DNA of 64,000 bases, from NCBI RefSeq assembly GCF_900090195.1, contig NZ_LT607803.1, positions 3,684,229 through 3,748,228 on the forward strand, given 5' to 3'. The stretch comes from Variovorax sp. HW608. Its GTDB lineage: Bacteria; Pseudomonadota; Gammaproteobacteria; Burkholderiales; Burkholderiaceae_C. The first letter of the stretch is position 1. The number at the start of each line of letters is the position of its first letter. Both the position numbers and the translations under genes were made by a program. The notes under the pieces are model-generated. The model was not told the DNA's origin and made no database searches. It saw only the letters and a list, made by a program, of their open reading frames with translations. Positions 16,362-26,194 of this stretch are shown here, one piece after another.

Positions 16362-17465
16362 GTGTCGCGCACTGACGCCCTTCAAATCTCGTTGAACAAG
16401 TCCGGGCCTGCATTGACGCCGCCGCAAAAGCGGTTCAACAGCCTCATCCGGCAGATCGCGCAGGCGCGGCGGACGCTGGCGGCGTGGCACGAGAACATTG
16501 CGGCGTATCGCCAAGCGCATGCCCAGGTGCTCAGGCCGCTGCAGGCCGAGCTGATTGCGGGACGCAGGCAATGGGTCGTTGCGTTGGATGCGCTGCTTGA
16601 CCAGCGCAGCTGGACCCAGGCGGAGCGCGGCACGCTGCGCGAGCTGCTGTGCGACGCCGCGGGGGAGCTGCTGGCCGCGCGCGGCGAGGACGCAGCGCTG
16701 AAGGCGCTGTTCGACAAGCATGCCGAGGTGGACTTCGATACCGAGCAGCGCGAGATGATGCGGGCGATGAAGGACCTGACAGAGGCGATGACCGGGCTGG
16801 ACCTGGGTGACGAGGAAGGGATCGATACGGATGCGGATCTGTTCGCGCGCATGCAGCAAGGCCTGCAGGACCGCGCGGCGGCCGAGGAAGCTGAGCGCGA
16901 GGCGAAGTCTGCGCGCCGCCGCAAGGGCGCGGCACAACAGCGGCGCGAGGCCGAGGCGCAACAGGCCACGCAGTCGGTGCGCGAGATCTATCGCAAGCTT
17001 GCCAGCGCCTTGCACCCGGATCGCGAGACGGATGAGCGGCAACGCGCAGAGAAGACCGCGCTGATGCAACGGGTCAACCAGGCCTATGCGGGCAACGACC
17101 TGCTCGCGCTGCTGGAGCTGCAACTGGAGATCGAGCAGATCGATGCGAGCCACGCCGCGACTGCCAGCGCCCAGCGCTTGAAGCACTACAACAAGGTGCT
17201 GAGCGAGCAGTTGGCCGAACTCAGGTCACAGGTGGACGGCGTGGAGATGGGGTTCTGCATGGAGTTCGGCCTGGAGCCGGGTCGGGGAATGAACCCGGGC
17301 AGGCTGGGCGAGGTGCTTGAGCAGACGAGCCGCCAGTGGCGAGCCGAACTGAGCGAGCAACAACGCGACATGCGCATGCTGGGCGATGTGGCGGCGACCA
17401 AGCGCTGGCTGAAGCGACAGAGGCACCTGCTTGACGATGCCGAGTTCGGCTTCGAGCCATTCTGA
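16362..17465 (+). CDS. J-domain-like protein with coiled-coil regions
   Basis: 367 residues from a GTG start. Most of the N-terminal 190 residues are helical and charged, with a Lys/Arg/Ala-rich linker (EAEREAKSARRRKGAAQQ) near 165-185. SVREIYRKLASALHPDRE at 205-221 contains the HPD tripeptide of J domains, followed by MQRVNQAYAGNDLLALLELQ, the usual J-domain helix IV and beyond. It could therefore activate a DnaK partner. The C-terminal part (QRDMRMLGDVAATKRWLKRQ) is helical and unrecognised. It sits in the island with hipBA and an IS21 remnant and converges on a short minus-strand ORF. No zinc-finger or substrate-binding region of true DnaJ is present. Confidence 0.65.
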   Translation: MSRTDALQISLNKSGPALTPPQKRFNSLIRQIAQARRTLAAWHENIAAYRQAHAQVLRPLQAELIAGRRQWVVALDALLDQRSWTQAERGTLRELLCDAAGELLAARGEDAALKALFDKHAEVDFDTEQREMMRAMKDLTEAMTGLDLGDEEGIDTDADLFARMQQGLQDRAAAEEAEREAKSARRRKGAAQQRREAEAQQATQSVREIYRKLASALHPDRETDERQRAEKTALMQRVNQAYAGNDLLALLELQLEIEQIDASHAATASAQRLKHYNKVLSEQLAELRSQVDGVEMGFCMEFGLEPGRGMNPGRLGEVLEQTSRQWRAELSEQQRDMRMLGDVAATKRWLKRQRHLLDDAEFGFEPF

Positions 17466-17483
17466 GCGAGGCTCTCGCGGCGA

Positions 17484-17681
17484 TCAAAAGGGCTGGTCAG
17501 GATCGAACTCGGGCAGGGGCAAGAGCGGCGCGAGCTGATCGCGCCAGGCTTGTTGTGCGGCCGATCCGTACATCGACCACAGCTGCTCGCGCAGCGCGTG
17601 CAGGCACTCGAAGACGGCCAGCGCCTGCTCGGGCGTCCAGTGCGTGGGCAGCTTGGGCGGTGCGGCGTCGCGCGAGCTCAC
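17484..17681 (-). CDS. Small protein downstream of istB remnant, unrecognised
   Basis: 65 residues from a GTG at 17681 that overlaps the istB-fragment stop as GTGA, so it was probably coupled to ist[21 protein letters not shown] and [19 protein letters not shown] are helical; the C-terminus (PEFDPDQPF) is acidic. Probably an accessory ORF of the IS21-like element rather than a host gene. No function is inferred. Confidence 0.5.
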   Translation of the reverse strand: MSSRDAAPPKLPTHWTPEQALAVFECLHALREQLWSMYGSAAQQAWRDQLAPLLPLPEFDPDQPF

Positions 17682-17884
17682 GGCTTGCTCCTGGCTGGCT
17701 TGCCCGAGCGCTGCCTGGCGCGTGCGGCCAGCCGCTCCTGAGCTTCCTTGGCGCGATAGGACTCGCCCTCGATGCGCACGACCTCGGCGCGGTGCATGAG
17801 GCGGTCCACGAGCGAGACGACGCACGCCGCGTTGGGGAACACCTCGCCCCAGTCGGCGAACGCTCGTCGGACCCTCGGCGTCAC
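17678..17884 (-). pseudogene. C-terminal fragment of IstB (IS21-family transposition helper ATPase)
   Basis: Only about 65 codons remain. [20 protein letters not shown] and [20 protein letters not shown] match the last part of IstB (sensor II and C-terminal helices). The Walker A and B regions and all of istA are missing. The recognisable sequence begins near 17870 and abuts the stop codon of the neighbouring DUF5666-like gene at 17881, so the fragment marks the right edge of the accessory island. Not functional. Confidence 0.75.
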
Positions 17885-18519
17885 AGGGGCGGCGTGAACC
17901 CGTTGCGGCCGACGAGCATCCGCGTCGCGGTCGGCTTGCCGTCCTTCACCTGGGCGGTGACCACCACCTTCGCGCCCGGGACCACCAGCGCCGCCTGATC
18001 GGCATTGCCCGGCTTGACGGTCACGACGGGTGTGCCCGGCGGGACGATGACGGTCTGCTCGCCGTCCTTGTAGCGCAGCACCATCTTCTGGCCGCCCGGC
18101 GTCGACGACGGGGCCTCGGCGAGCGTGGCGACGGTGGCATTGGTCATCGTGCTGTCCGGCATGTAGTCCCAGGGGCGGAAGCCTTCGCCGGTGCCGCGCC
18201 CGGCTTCGGGGAACACCAGCACTTCCAATGCGCGCTGGGTGCCGTCCGGCTGTGGCATGGCGCCCGCGCCGACGAAGCTGTCGGGCTTGATGTCGGCCAT
18301 GCTGAGCGGCACCACTTCCGACACATTCATGTCGGCCGGACGAACGAGCGTCACGACTTCGCCGCTCCGGTCCTTGACCGTCAGGGATTTCGAATCGACC
18401 TGTTCGATGACGCCGCGCACCCGCACAGCGGGTTCCGGCGCCTGTGCGGAACTGATGAGCGGTGCTGCCGCCGAAGCGGCGACGAACAAAGATGCTGCAA
18501 GAAGTCGAACTCTGGACAT
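17881..18519 (-). CDS. Exported DUF5666-like protein
   Basis: 212 residues with a signal peptide ([23 protein letters not shown]). [20 protein letters not shown], followed by GEVVTLVRP and later [19 protein letters not shown], are OB-like beta segments typical of DUF5666-type periplasmic proteins of unknown role. The start ATG 18519 is chosen because the signal peptide begins there; the frame extends to 18597 without support. It diverges from ahcY. Its stop lies exactly at the edge of the IS21 remnant, but the C-terminus ([10 protein letters not shown]) looks natural. Confidence 0.72.
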   Translation of the reverse strand: MSRVRLLAASLFVAASAAAPLISSAQAPEPAVRVRGVIEQVDSKSLTVKDRSGEVVTLVRPADMNVSEVVPLSMADIKPDSFVGAGAMPQPDGTQRALEVLVFPEAGRGTGEGFRPWDYMPDSTMTNATVATLAEAPSSTPGGQKMVLRYKDGEQTVIVPPGTPVVTVKPGNADQAALVVPGAKVVVTAQVKDGKPTATRMLVGRNGFTPPL

Positions 18520-18602
18520 GCCAACCTTCCCGGAAGATGCGGTGCCCGGCAGTCTAGGGCGAACCGGAAACCGCCGCTCGCAGCGTTCCGGCGGCAACGC
18601 GG

Positions 18603-18608
18603 TAAAAT
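18603..18608 (+). promoter_or_regulatory. Possible -10 box of the ahcY riboswitch transcript
   Basis: taaaat, 12 bp upstream of the first base of the riboswitch aptamer, fits a sigma-70 -10 with transcription starting near 18615. No convincing -35 is visible. Confidence 0.4.
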
Positions 18609-18619
18609 CCGCCGCTTAT

Positions 18620-18699
18620 CCGAGGAGCGTTGCAGCGCCGGCAGGCGTGAGGCTCGGATCCACATCGCAACCACGCTCACCCGCTCGTCTCGCGGTGAG
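18620..18699 (+). ncRNA. S-adenosylhomocysteine (SAH) riboswitch with expression platform
   Basis: ccgag (18620-18624) pairs with ctcgg (18653-18657). gagcgt then ttgc (18625-18633) pairs with gcaa and acgctc (18667-18678), crossing the first helix as the SAH-aptamer pseudoknot. cgcc/ggcg (18636-18639 with 18644-18647) closes an internal hairpin. The sequence and position match the SAH riboswitch class found before ahcY in Burkholderiales. ctcac at 18677-18681 can instead pair with gtgag at 18695-18699, so the aptamer and a downstream hairpin compete for the same bases. SAH binding would favour ahcY expression. Confidence 0.9.
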
Positions 18700-18747
18700 T
18701 CCTTCCCCGAACGCAGTGGCATCTTTCAAACTTGCTTTGGAGCCGAC

Positions 18748-20175
<1,428 letters not shown>

Positions 20176-20194
20176 GCGGGGCGGGCGTAGCGTC

Positions 20195-20974
20195 TTGCGC
20201 GCCGATCAGTTGCTCGTCGAACGCGGCCTCGCCGCGTCGCGCTCGCAGGCGGCGCGGCTCATCGCGGCCGGATTGCGTTGGCGTGATGGCGCCGACTGGC
20301 GCACCGTGGCCAAGAACGGCGACGAGGTGCCGGAGACGGCCGAGCTCGAGCTGCTCGATGCGGCCGAGGCACGCTACGTGTCGCGCGGCGGGCTGAAGCT
20401 CGAAGGCGCGCTGGCCTCCAGCGGCGTCGATGCCAAGGGCAAGCGCTGCCTCGATGTGGGGCAGTCGACCGGTGGCTTCACCGACTGCCTGCTGCAGCAC
20501 GGCGCCGAGCATGTGGTGGGCGTCGACGTGGGCCATGGGCAGTTGCATCCGCGCCTACGGGCGGACGCGCGCGTGACGGCGGTCGAGGGCGTCAACGCCC
20601 GATCGCTCGGTCGCGATGCATGGGCGTCGCGCTCGCCCGAGGATTCGAGCTTCGACCTCGTTGTCGGCGATCTGTCCTTCATTTCGCTGACCCTCGTCCT
20701 GCCGGCGCTGGCGCCGCTGCTCAAGCGTGGTGGCGACCTGCTGATGCTCGTCAAGCCGCAGTTCGAGCTGCAGCCCGGCCAGATCGGCAAGGGCGGCATC
20801 GTGCGCGACCCTGCGCTCTACGCCGTGGTCGAGCAGCGCTTGCGCGATGCCTGTGCATCGCTGGGCCTGCGCGTGGCGCAATGGCTCGCGAGCCCGATCG
20901 TGGGCGGCGATGGCAATCGTGAGTTTTTCATTCATGCCGTTCACGCGAACGGCGAACCAGTGAACAAGGAGTAG
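20195..20974 (+). CDS. tlyA: TlyA-family rRNA methyltransferase (S4 plus FtsJ-like)
   Basis: 259 residues from a TTG at 20195, which places the S4 domain (RADQLLVERGLAASRSQAAR) at the very N-terminus as in the family. CLDVGQSTGGFTDCLLQHGA near 88 is the SAM-binding motif, DLVVGDLSFISL motif IV and LVKPQFELQ motif VI. TlyA enzymes 2'-O-methylate rRNA; the hemolysin name is historical. No good ribosome-binding site precedes the TTG, and a start inside ahcY cannot be excluded. It lies 19 bp after ahcY and 3 bp before metF. Confidence 0.85.
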   Translation: MRADQLLVERGLAASRSQAARLIAAGLRWRDGADWRTVAKNGDEVPETAELELLDAAEARYVSRGGLKLEGALASSGVDAKGKRCLDVGQSTGGFTDCLLQHGAEHVVGVDVGHGQLHPRLRADARVTAVEGVNARSLGRDAWASRSPEDSSFDLVVGDLSFISLTLVLPALAPLLKRGGDLLMLVKPQFELQPGQIGKGGIVRDPALYAVVEQRLRDACASLGLRVAQWLASPIVGGDGNREFFIHAVHANGEPVNKE

Positions 20975-20977
20975 GCC

Positions 20978-21811
20978 GTGCGCCTTCCGCTCAGTTTTGA
21001 GTTCTTTCCGCCCAAGACCCCCGAAGGCGCGGCCAAGCTGCGCGCCGTGCGCCAGCAGCTCTATGCGATGAGCCCCGAGTTCTGCTCGGTGACCTACGGT
21101 GCGGGCGGCTCCACGCACGACGGCACCTTCGGCACCGTGCGCGAAATCCTCGGCGAGGGCGTGTCCGCGGCCTGCCACTTCTCGTGCATCGGCGCGACGA
21201 AGGCGACGGTGCGTACGCAGCTGGCCGAGCTGAAGGCGATGGGCGTCAAGCGCCTGGTCGCGCTGCGCGGCGACCTGCCGAGCGGCTACGGCATCGGCGG
21301 CGAATTCCTCTACGCGAGCGACCTCGTCGCCTTCATCCGCGCGGAGACCGGGCGCGATTTCCACATCGAGGTGGCGTGCTATCCCGAAGTGCATCCACAG
21401 GCCAAATCGCCCGAGGCGGATCTGAAGGCCTTTGTGGCCAAGGTCCGCGCGGGCGCGGATTCGGCCATCACGCAGTACTTCTTCAGCCCCGAGGCGTACT
21501 GGCGCTTCGTCGATGAAGTGCGGGCGCTGGGCATCGACACGCCGATCGTGCCGGGCATCATGCCGATCACCAGTTCGACGCAGCTCATGCGCTTCTCGGA
21601 TGCCTGCGGCGCGGAGATCCCGCGCTGGATCCGTCTGCGGCTGCAGAGCTTCGGCGACGACACTGCATCGATCAAATCGTTCGGGCTCGACGTGGTGTCC
21701 GCGCTCTGCGCGCGGCTTCGCGAGGGCGGCGCTCCGGCGCTGCACTTCTACACGATGAACCAGTCGGCGGCGACGCTGGGCGTGCTGGAGCGCCTCGGCT
21801 GGAGCGCATGA
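20978..21811 (+). CDS. metF: Methylenetetrahydrofolate reductase
   Basis: 277 residues from GTG 20978, preceded by aaggag. SFEFFPPKTPEGAAKL opens the TIM barrel, FCSVTYGAGGSTHDGT carries the catalytic glutamate/threonine region, and HIEVACYPEVHPQA and ITQYFFSPEAYWRF are FAD and substrate segments. It makes 5-methyl-THF for methionine synthesis, linking with ahcY in the methyl cycle. The last bases overlap the next gene's ATG in an ATGA. Confidence 0.95.
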   Translation: MRLPLSFEFFPPKTPEGAAKLRAVRQQLYAMSPEFCSVTYGAGGSTHDGTFGTVREILGEGVSAACHFSCIGATKATVRTQLAELKAMGVKRLVALRGDLPSGYGIGGEFLYASDLVAFIRAETGRDFHIEVACYPEVHPQAKSPEADLKAFVAKVRAGADSAITQYFFSPEAYWRFVDEVRALGIDTPIVPGIMPITSSTQLMRFSDACGAEIPRWIRLRLQSFGDDTASIKSFGLDVVSALCARLREGGAPALHFYTMNQSAATLGVLERLGWSA

Positions 21812-22461
21812 GGTCGGGCGCCCGTCTCGCCAGGCTTGTCGCGGCGGCTGCGGTGGCGGTGCTGCTCGCCGCCTGTTCGACGCCGCCGACCGATGGTTCG
21901 GGTGCTGCCAAGCAGGGCGGGCTGCGGCCGCTGGTCAAGCAACCGGCGCTGCCGCCCGGTGCGCCGCCGCGCTCCCACGTGCCCTCGGTGCGCTACGACC
22001 TCGCGGTGTCGGGCGCCGGCGAGCAGGACGACGGGCTGCCGGAGGACCCCAACCGCGAGATCTTCGAGCGCGGCGGCGCGTCCTGGTACGGCATCCAGTT
22101 CCACCAGCGCAAGACCGCCAGCGGCGAGCGCTTCGACATGACCGCGTTCACTGCCGCGCACAGGACGCTGCCCTTCAATACCCGCGTGTGCGTGCGCAGT
22201 CTGGTGAACGGGCGTGAGGTGCTGGTCCGCATCAACGACCGGGGGCCTTACGCCATGGGACGGATCATCGACCTGAGCCGTGCCGCGGCCGAGTCCATCG
22301 GGCTGGTGGGGCTCGGGATCAAGCAGGTCGCCCTGTCGGTCGTCGACAAGGAGGACAACTGCGCGGGCACCCCCGTCGGCGAAGCCGAATCACCGGTGCA
22401 GGACGCGCCGGAAACGCCGGCCCGGGCGAAGCGCAAGGTCCCGCCCCGCAAGCGGCGCTGA
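21808..22461 (+). CDS. rlpA: RlpA-like septal ring lipoprotein (lytic transglycosylase)
   Basis: 217 residues. LVAAAAVAVLLAACS is a lipoprotein signal with the lipobox cysteine near 24. The double-psi beta-barrel follows: GGASWYGIQFHQRKTASGERFDM with the catalytic Asp region, TLPFNTRVCVRSLVNGREVL, then RINDRGPYAMGRIIDLSRAA. It lacks the SPOR domain of E. coli RlpA and ends in a basic tail (KRKVPPRKRR). Members cleave naked glycan strands at division sites. It is translationally coupled to metF. Confidence 0.87.
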   Translation: MRSGARLARLVAAAAVAVLLAACSTPPTDGSGAAKQGGLRPLVKQPALPPGAPPRSHVPSVRYDLAVSGAGEQDDGLPEDPNREIFERGGASWYGIQFHQRKTASGERFDMTAFTAAHRTLPFNTRVCVRSLVNGREVLVRINDRGPYAMGRIIDLSRAAAESIGLVGLGIKQVALSVVDKEDNCAGTPVGEAESPVQDAPETPARAKRKVPPRKRR

Positions 22462-22482
22462 GGCGCGCCGCCTCGTGCCTCT

Positions 22483-23379
22483 TCAGTTGCCGCCGCTGTC
22501 GAGCGAGAAGGCGGCGTTGCGGTCCTGCGCCAGCCTCTCGGCCATCTGGGGCAGCGCGGCCTGCAGCTGGGCCTTCAGCGTGTAGGGCGGGTTGATGAGG
22601 AACATGCCGCTCGCCGGCAGGCCGGGGCGGTGCTTGGCGCCGGACGAATCCGTGACGATCTTGCTCGACTTGACCGTCAGCGTTGCATGCAGCCACGGCT
22701 TGCCGGCCTTGGTCGCGAGCGTCTTGAGGCGGCGCGGCAAGTCATGCGCCTCGGGCCGCGGGATGATCGGATACCAGACGGCGTAGGTCCCGGTGGCGAA
22801 GCGCTTGAGCGCGCCGGTGACGAAGTCGAGCACGCGCGCGTAGTCGCTCTTGATCTCGTAGCTCGGATCGCAGAGCACCAGCGCGCGGCGCGAGGGGGGC
22901 GGCAGGAATTTGGTCGCGCTGCCGAAGCCGTCTTCCCGCAGCACCGCGATCTGCCGTCCGGCGTCGAGCTGGGCGATGTTGGCGTCGAGCGAGCGGGCAT
23001 CGGTGGGGTGCAGCTCGAACAGCTTGAGCTTGTCGTGGTCGCGCAGCAGGTGATGGGTGATGAACGGCGAGCCGGGGTAGATCCGCACATGGCCCTTGGC
23101 ATTGAAGTCGCGGACGACCTCCACGTAGCGCGCGAGCGCATCGGCGAGCGGGGCGTCGGCTTCAGGGCCCGCGAAGAGCCGCAGCACGCCGTCGACCGCC
23201 TCGCCGCTGGTGCCCGCGTAGTCGCCGTCGAGGCGGTACAGGCCGGCGCCGGCATGCGTGTCGACGACGGTCAGCGCCGCGTCCTTTTCGAGCAGGTGGT
23301 CGAGCGTGGCAATCAGCACCGTGTGCTTGAGCACGTCGGCGTGGTTGCCGGCGTGGAATGCGTGGCGGTAGCTGAACAT
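22483..23379 (-). CDS. rlmJ: 23S rRNA (adenine-2030-N6)-methyltransferase
   Basis: 298 residues. YRHAFHAGNHADVLKHTVL is the hallmark N-terminus, VDTHAGAGLYRL the SAM motif, and ALVLCDPSYEIKSDY the catalytic DPPY-like motif (here DPSYE). GMFLINPPYTLK closes the domain. It methylates A2030 of 23S rRNA during assembly. The start at 23379 has the family's MFSYRHAF; longer frames reach into the rplM promoter. Confidence 0.92.
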   Translation of the reverse strand: MFSYRHAFHAGNHADVLKHTVLIATLDHLLEKDAALTVVDTHAGAGLYRLDGDYAGTSGEAVDGVLRLFAGPEADAPLADALARYVEVVRDFNAKGHVRIYPGSPFITHHLLRDHDKLKLFELHPTDARSLDANIAQLDAGRQIAVLREDGFGSATKFLPPPSRRALVLCDPSYEIKSDYARVLDFVTGALKRFATGTYAVWYPIIPRPEAHDLPRRLKTLATKAGKPWLHATLTVKSSKIVTDSSGAKHRPGLPASGMFLINPPYTLKAQLQAALPQMAERLAQDRNAAFSLDSGGN

Positions 23380-23421
23380 ATCCCTCGATGGTAACCATCC
23401 GGCGCCTTTGGGCCGGGCCGA

Positions 23422-23451
23422 TTGCGGCCTCCCGGCTGTTTTTCGTATAAT
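23422..23451 (+). promoter_or_regulatory. Sigma-70 promoter of rplM-rpsI
   Basis: ttgcgg at 23422-23427 and a perfect tataat at 23446-23451 with an 18-bp spacer. The leader of about 120 nt between it and rplM may carry ribosomal-protein autoregulation, but I cannot assign a structure. Confidence 0.75.
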
Positions 23452-23576
23452 GGCAGGCTTCGCAGCGTTTTTGTGGCCCCGCGGCGAGGTATTTTCACCC
23501 ACCTAAGAGATTCCCGTCAGAGGAACACCGACCGTGGAAAAGGGCCTCCCAAACCCTCTTTTGAAAGAGAAAACTC

Positions 23577-24005
23577 ATGTCTACGTTCAGCGCCAAGCCC
23601 GCTGACGTGAAGCACGAGTGGTTTGTGATTGACGCGACCGACAAGGTCCTCGGACGAGTAGCCAGCGAAGTTGCTCTCCGTCTGCGCGGCAAACACAAGG
23701 CCATTTATACGCCTCACGTCGATACCGGCGACTTCATCGTCATCATCAACGCATCGCAACTGCGTGTCACCGGCGCCAAGCCGCTTGACAAGGTGTACTA
23801 CCGCCACTCGGGCTATCCGGGCGGCATCACGGCCACCAGCTTCCGCGACATGCAAGCCAAGCACCCGGGCCGCGCCCTGGAAAAGGCCGTCAAGGGCATG
23901 CTGCCCAAGGGCCCGCTCGGTTACGCCATGATCAAGAAACTCAAGGTGTACGGTGGCGCAGAGCACCCGCATACCGCCCAACAGCCCAAAGTGCTGGAAC
24001 TGTAA
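23577..24005 (+). CDS. rplM: 50S ribosomal protein L13
   Basis: 142 residues, exactly the bacterial L13 length. [39 protein letters not shown] and the C-terminal [16 protein letters not shown] are diagnostic. It is an early assembly protein of the large subunit. First gene of the conserved rplM-rpsI pair, 12 bp before rpsI. Confidence 0.98.
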   Translation: MSTFSAKPADVKHEWFVIDATDKVLGRVASEVALRLRGKHKAIYTPHVDTGDFIVIINASQLRVTGAKPLDKVYYRHSGYPGGITATSFRDMQAKHPGRALEKAVKGMLPKGPLGYAMIKKLKVYGGAEHPHTAQQPKVLEL

Positions 24006-24017
24006 GGAGCCTTGAGA

Positions 24018-24410
24018 ATGATTGGTGAATGGAACAACGGCACCGGCCGTCGCAAATCCAGCGTCGCCCGCGTGTTTCTGAAAAAGGGCACCGGCAAGAT
24101 CACGGTGAACGGCAAGGACATCCAGGATTTCTTTGGCCGCGAAACCTCGATCATGATCGCCAAGCAGCCCCTGTACCTGACCAACAATGTCGAAACCTTC
24201 GACATCCTGGTCAACGTGGCGGGCGGTGGCGAATCGGGCCAGGCCGGCGCAACGCGCCACGGCATCACCCGCGCCCTGATCGACTACGACGCCTCGCTGA
24301 AGCCCGTGCTGAGCCAGGCCGGCTTCGTCACCCGCGATGCGCGTGAAGTCGAGCGTAAGAAGGTCGGTCTGCATTCCGCACGCCGCCGCAAGCAGTTCTC
24401 GAAGCGCTAA
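24018..24410 (+). CDS. rpsI: 30S ribosomal protein S9
   Basis: 130 residues from ATG 24018 with aaggag upstream. [20 protein letters not shown] is the S9 start, and the C-terminal [10 protein letters not shown] tail reaches the P-site tRNA. A TTG at 24012 would only add two residues. A strong terminator follows. Confidence 0.98.
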   Translation: MIGEWNNGTGRRKSSVARVFLKKGTGKITVNGKDIQDFFGRETSIMIAKQPLYLTNNVETFDILVNVAGGGESGQAGATRHGITRALIDYDASLKPVLSQAGFVTRDAREVERKKVGLHSARRRKQFSKR

Positions 24411-24446
24411 ATCCGAAGCGTTTTTGGGCTTACCGCCCGAGCTGTC

Positions 24447-24473
24447 AAAAAAGCCGCCTTCGGGCGGCTTTTT
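24447..24473 (+). terminator. Rho-independent terminator after rpsI
   Basis: aaaaaagccgcc and ggcggctttttt form a 12-bp stem with a ttcg tetraloop and run into T residues. Confidence 0.95.
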
Positions 24474-24533
24474 GCTGATTGAAGTAGCATTCATTTATTC
24501 GGCCGCTCGACCGGCCCCACAGGAGTTCTCTCG

Positions 24534-24899
24534 ATGAGTGCCGTTGCAGAAAATGTTCAGACCCAGATGCCCGACCCGATCGTCTTCACGGACAGCGCGG
24601 CGGCCAAGGTGGCCGACCTGATCGCCGAGGAAGGCAATCCCGACCTCAAGCTGCGCGTGTTCGTGCAGGGTGGCGGTTGCTCCGGTTTCCAGTACGGTTT
24701 CACCTTCGATGAAATCACCAACGAAGACGACACGACGATGACCAAGAACGGCGTGTCACTTCTGATCGACGCGATGAGCTATCAATACCTCGTCGGCGCC
24801 GAGATCGACTACAAGGAAGATCTCCAGGGCGCGCAGTTCGTGATCAAGAACCCGAACGCCACCAGCACCTGCGGCTGCGGATCGAGCTTCTCGGCTTGA
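24534..24899 (+). CDS. erpA: Iron-sulfur cluster insertion protein ErpA
   Basis: 121 residues, A-type carrier. The three cluster cysteines are in [14 protein letters not shown] and the C-terminal [12 protein letters not shown]. It hands Fe-S clusters to apoproteins such as IspG. It has its own terminator and lies, as in many Burkholderiales, between rpsI and anmK. Confidence 0.95.
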   Translation: MSAVAENVQTQMPDPIVFTDSAAAKVADLIAEEGNPDLKLRVFVQGGGCSGFQYGFTFDEITNEDDTTMTKNGVSLLIDAMSYQYLVGAEIDYKEDLQGAQFVIKNPNATSTCGCGSSFSA

Positions 24900-24927
24900 T
24901 GCGACCGGCCGGTTCGTGCCGTTTGAC

Positions 24928-24954
24928 AAAGCCGCCTCCGGGCGGCTTTTTGCT
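24928..24954 (+). terminator. Rho-independent terminator after erpA
   Basis: gccgcc-tcc-gggcggc followed by ttttt at 24931-24951, resembling the rpsI terminator. Confidence 0.9.
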
Positions 24955-25046
24955 GCCTGTCCCTTTTCCGAACTTCTGCGCGGCGGCGGTTCAGCCGGCG
25001 CAGCCGGAAGTCTCGGGGCAGGGCTGAGGGGCGGCGCTCGCCCCGC

Positions 25047-26156
25047 TCACGCAGGGTAGACGGCGCCGAGAACGCGCGGACCGCGGGCGCCGGTCACGCT
25101 CGCGAGATTGCCGGGCTCGCCGCGCAGCGCACCGCGCGCCAGCCAGGCGAAGGCGGCGGCCTCCACTTCCTGGGGCGGCAGGCCGCGTTCGCCGGACGAC
25201 ACGACCTCGACGGTCGGCAGCAGGGCGCGCAGCCGTGAGAGGAGGTGATCGTTGAGCGCGCCACCGCCGCACACGATCAGCAGCTGGCTGCCGGCACCAT
25301 ACCGCTTCAGATGCTCGGCACAGACGCAGGCCGTCAGTTCCGTCAACGTGGCCTGCACGTCCGCGGGGTCGGCTTCGGAGGTGGAGAGGTGTGCGGCCAG
25401 CCAGTCCGGGTTGAACAGGTCGCGGCCGGTGCTCTTGGGCGGGCTCTTGGCGAAATAGGCGTCGCCTAGCAGCCGCGCCAACAGTTCGGGCACCACGCGG
25501 CCGCTCGCCGCCCATTGGCCGCCGACGTCGTAGGGCTGGCCGATGTGCGTCTGGCACCAGTGGTCGATCAGTGCATTGCCCGGTCCGCAGTCGAAGCCGA
25601 GCACCGTGCCTTCACCCGCCGGAAGGATGCTGAGATTGGAAATGCCGCCGATGTTCAGCACCGCGACCGCCTGGTCGCTGCGCGCGAACAGCGCCCGGTG
25701 AAAGCCGGGAACGAGCGGCGCCCCCTGCCCGCCGGCAGCGACATCCCGGCTGCGGAAATCCGCGACGACCGGGATGCCGGTCAGCTCGGCAAGCAGGGAA
25801 GGGTTGTTGATCTGCAGCGTGTAGCCGACGTCGTCGAACTCTCCGGGCCGGTGCCGCACGGTCTGGCCGTGCGCACCGATCGCCGTCACGGCGCCGGGCG
25901 ACAGGCTGGCATCGGCCATCAGTTGATGCACCACCCCCGCATAGGCGTGGGCGAGGCGGTTGCCGGCCAGGGCCGCCCGATGCAACTCGTTGTCGCCGGG
26001 GGTGTTGAGTGCCATGAGCTCGGCGCGCAGTGCGGCCGGGAACGGCGCCGCCGCGTAGCCTCGTACCGCAATGCGTCCGGCCGAGAAATCCGCGAGCACG
26101 CCATCGACGCCGTCCATCGACGTCCCCGACATCAGGCCGATGAAGAGTTCAGCCAT
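25047..26156 (-). CDS. anmK: Anhydro-N-acetylmuramic acid kinase
   Basis: 369 residues. ELFIGLMSGTSMDGVDGVLA is the family's ATP-binding start, IGAHGQTVRHRPG and VADFRSRDVAAGGQGAPLVP follow, and GFDCGPGNALIDHW and VCGGGALNDHLLSRL complete the fold. It phosphorylates and opens 1,6-anhydro-MurNAc in peptidoglycan recycling. A murein M23 peptidase lies directly upstream on the same strand (38 bp), a sensible functional pair. Confidence 0.94.
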   Translation of the reverse strand: MAELFIGLMSGTSMDGVDGVLADFSAGRIAVRGYAAAPFPAALRAELMALNTPGDNELHRAALAGNRLAHAYAGVVHQLMADASLSPGAVTAIGAHGQTVRHRPGEFDDVGYTLQINNPSLLAELTGIPVVADFRSRDVAAGGQGAPLVPGFHRALFARSDQAVAVLNIGGISNLSILPAGEGTVLGFDCGPGNALIDHWCQTHIGQPYDVGGQWAASGRVVPELLARLLGDAYFAKSPPKSTGRDLFNPDWLAAHLSTSEADPADVQATLTELTACVCAEHLKRYGAGSQLLIVCGGGALNDHLLSRLRALLPTVEVVSSGERGLPPQEVEAAAFAWLARGALRGEPGNLASVTGARGPRVLGAVYPA

Positions 26157-26194
26157 CTTTCGGGTCGAGCCGATCCGGCGCTGCGGGGCCCGCG

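Noticed and set aside
24991..25557. 188-codon frame at the anmK 3' end
   Set aside because: It lies in another frame of the same strand as the intact anmK gene, so it is a shadow and not a frameshifted part.
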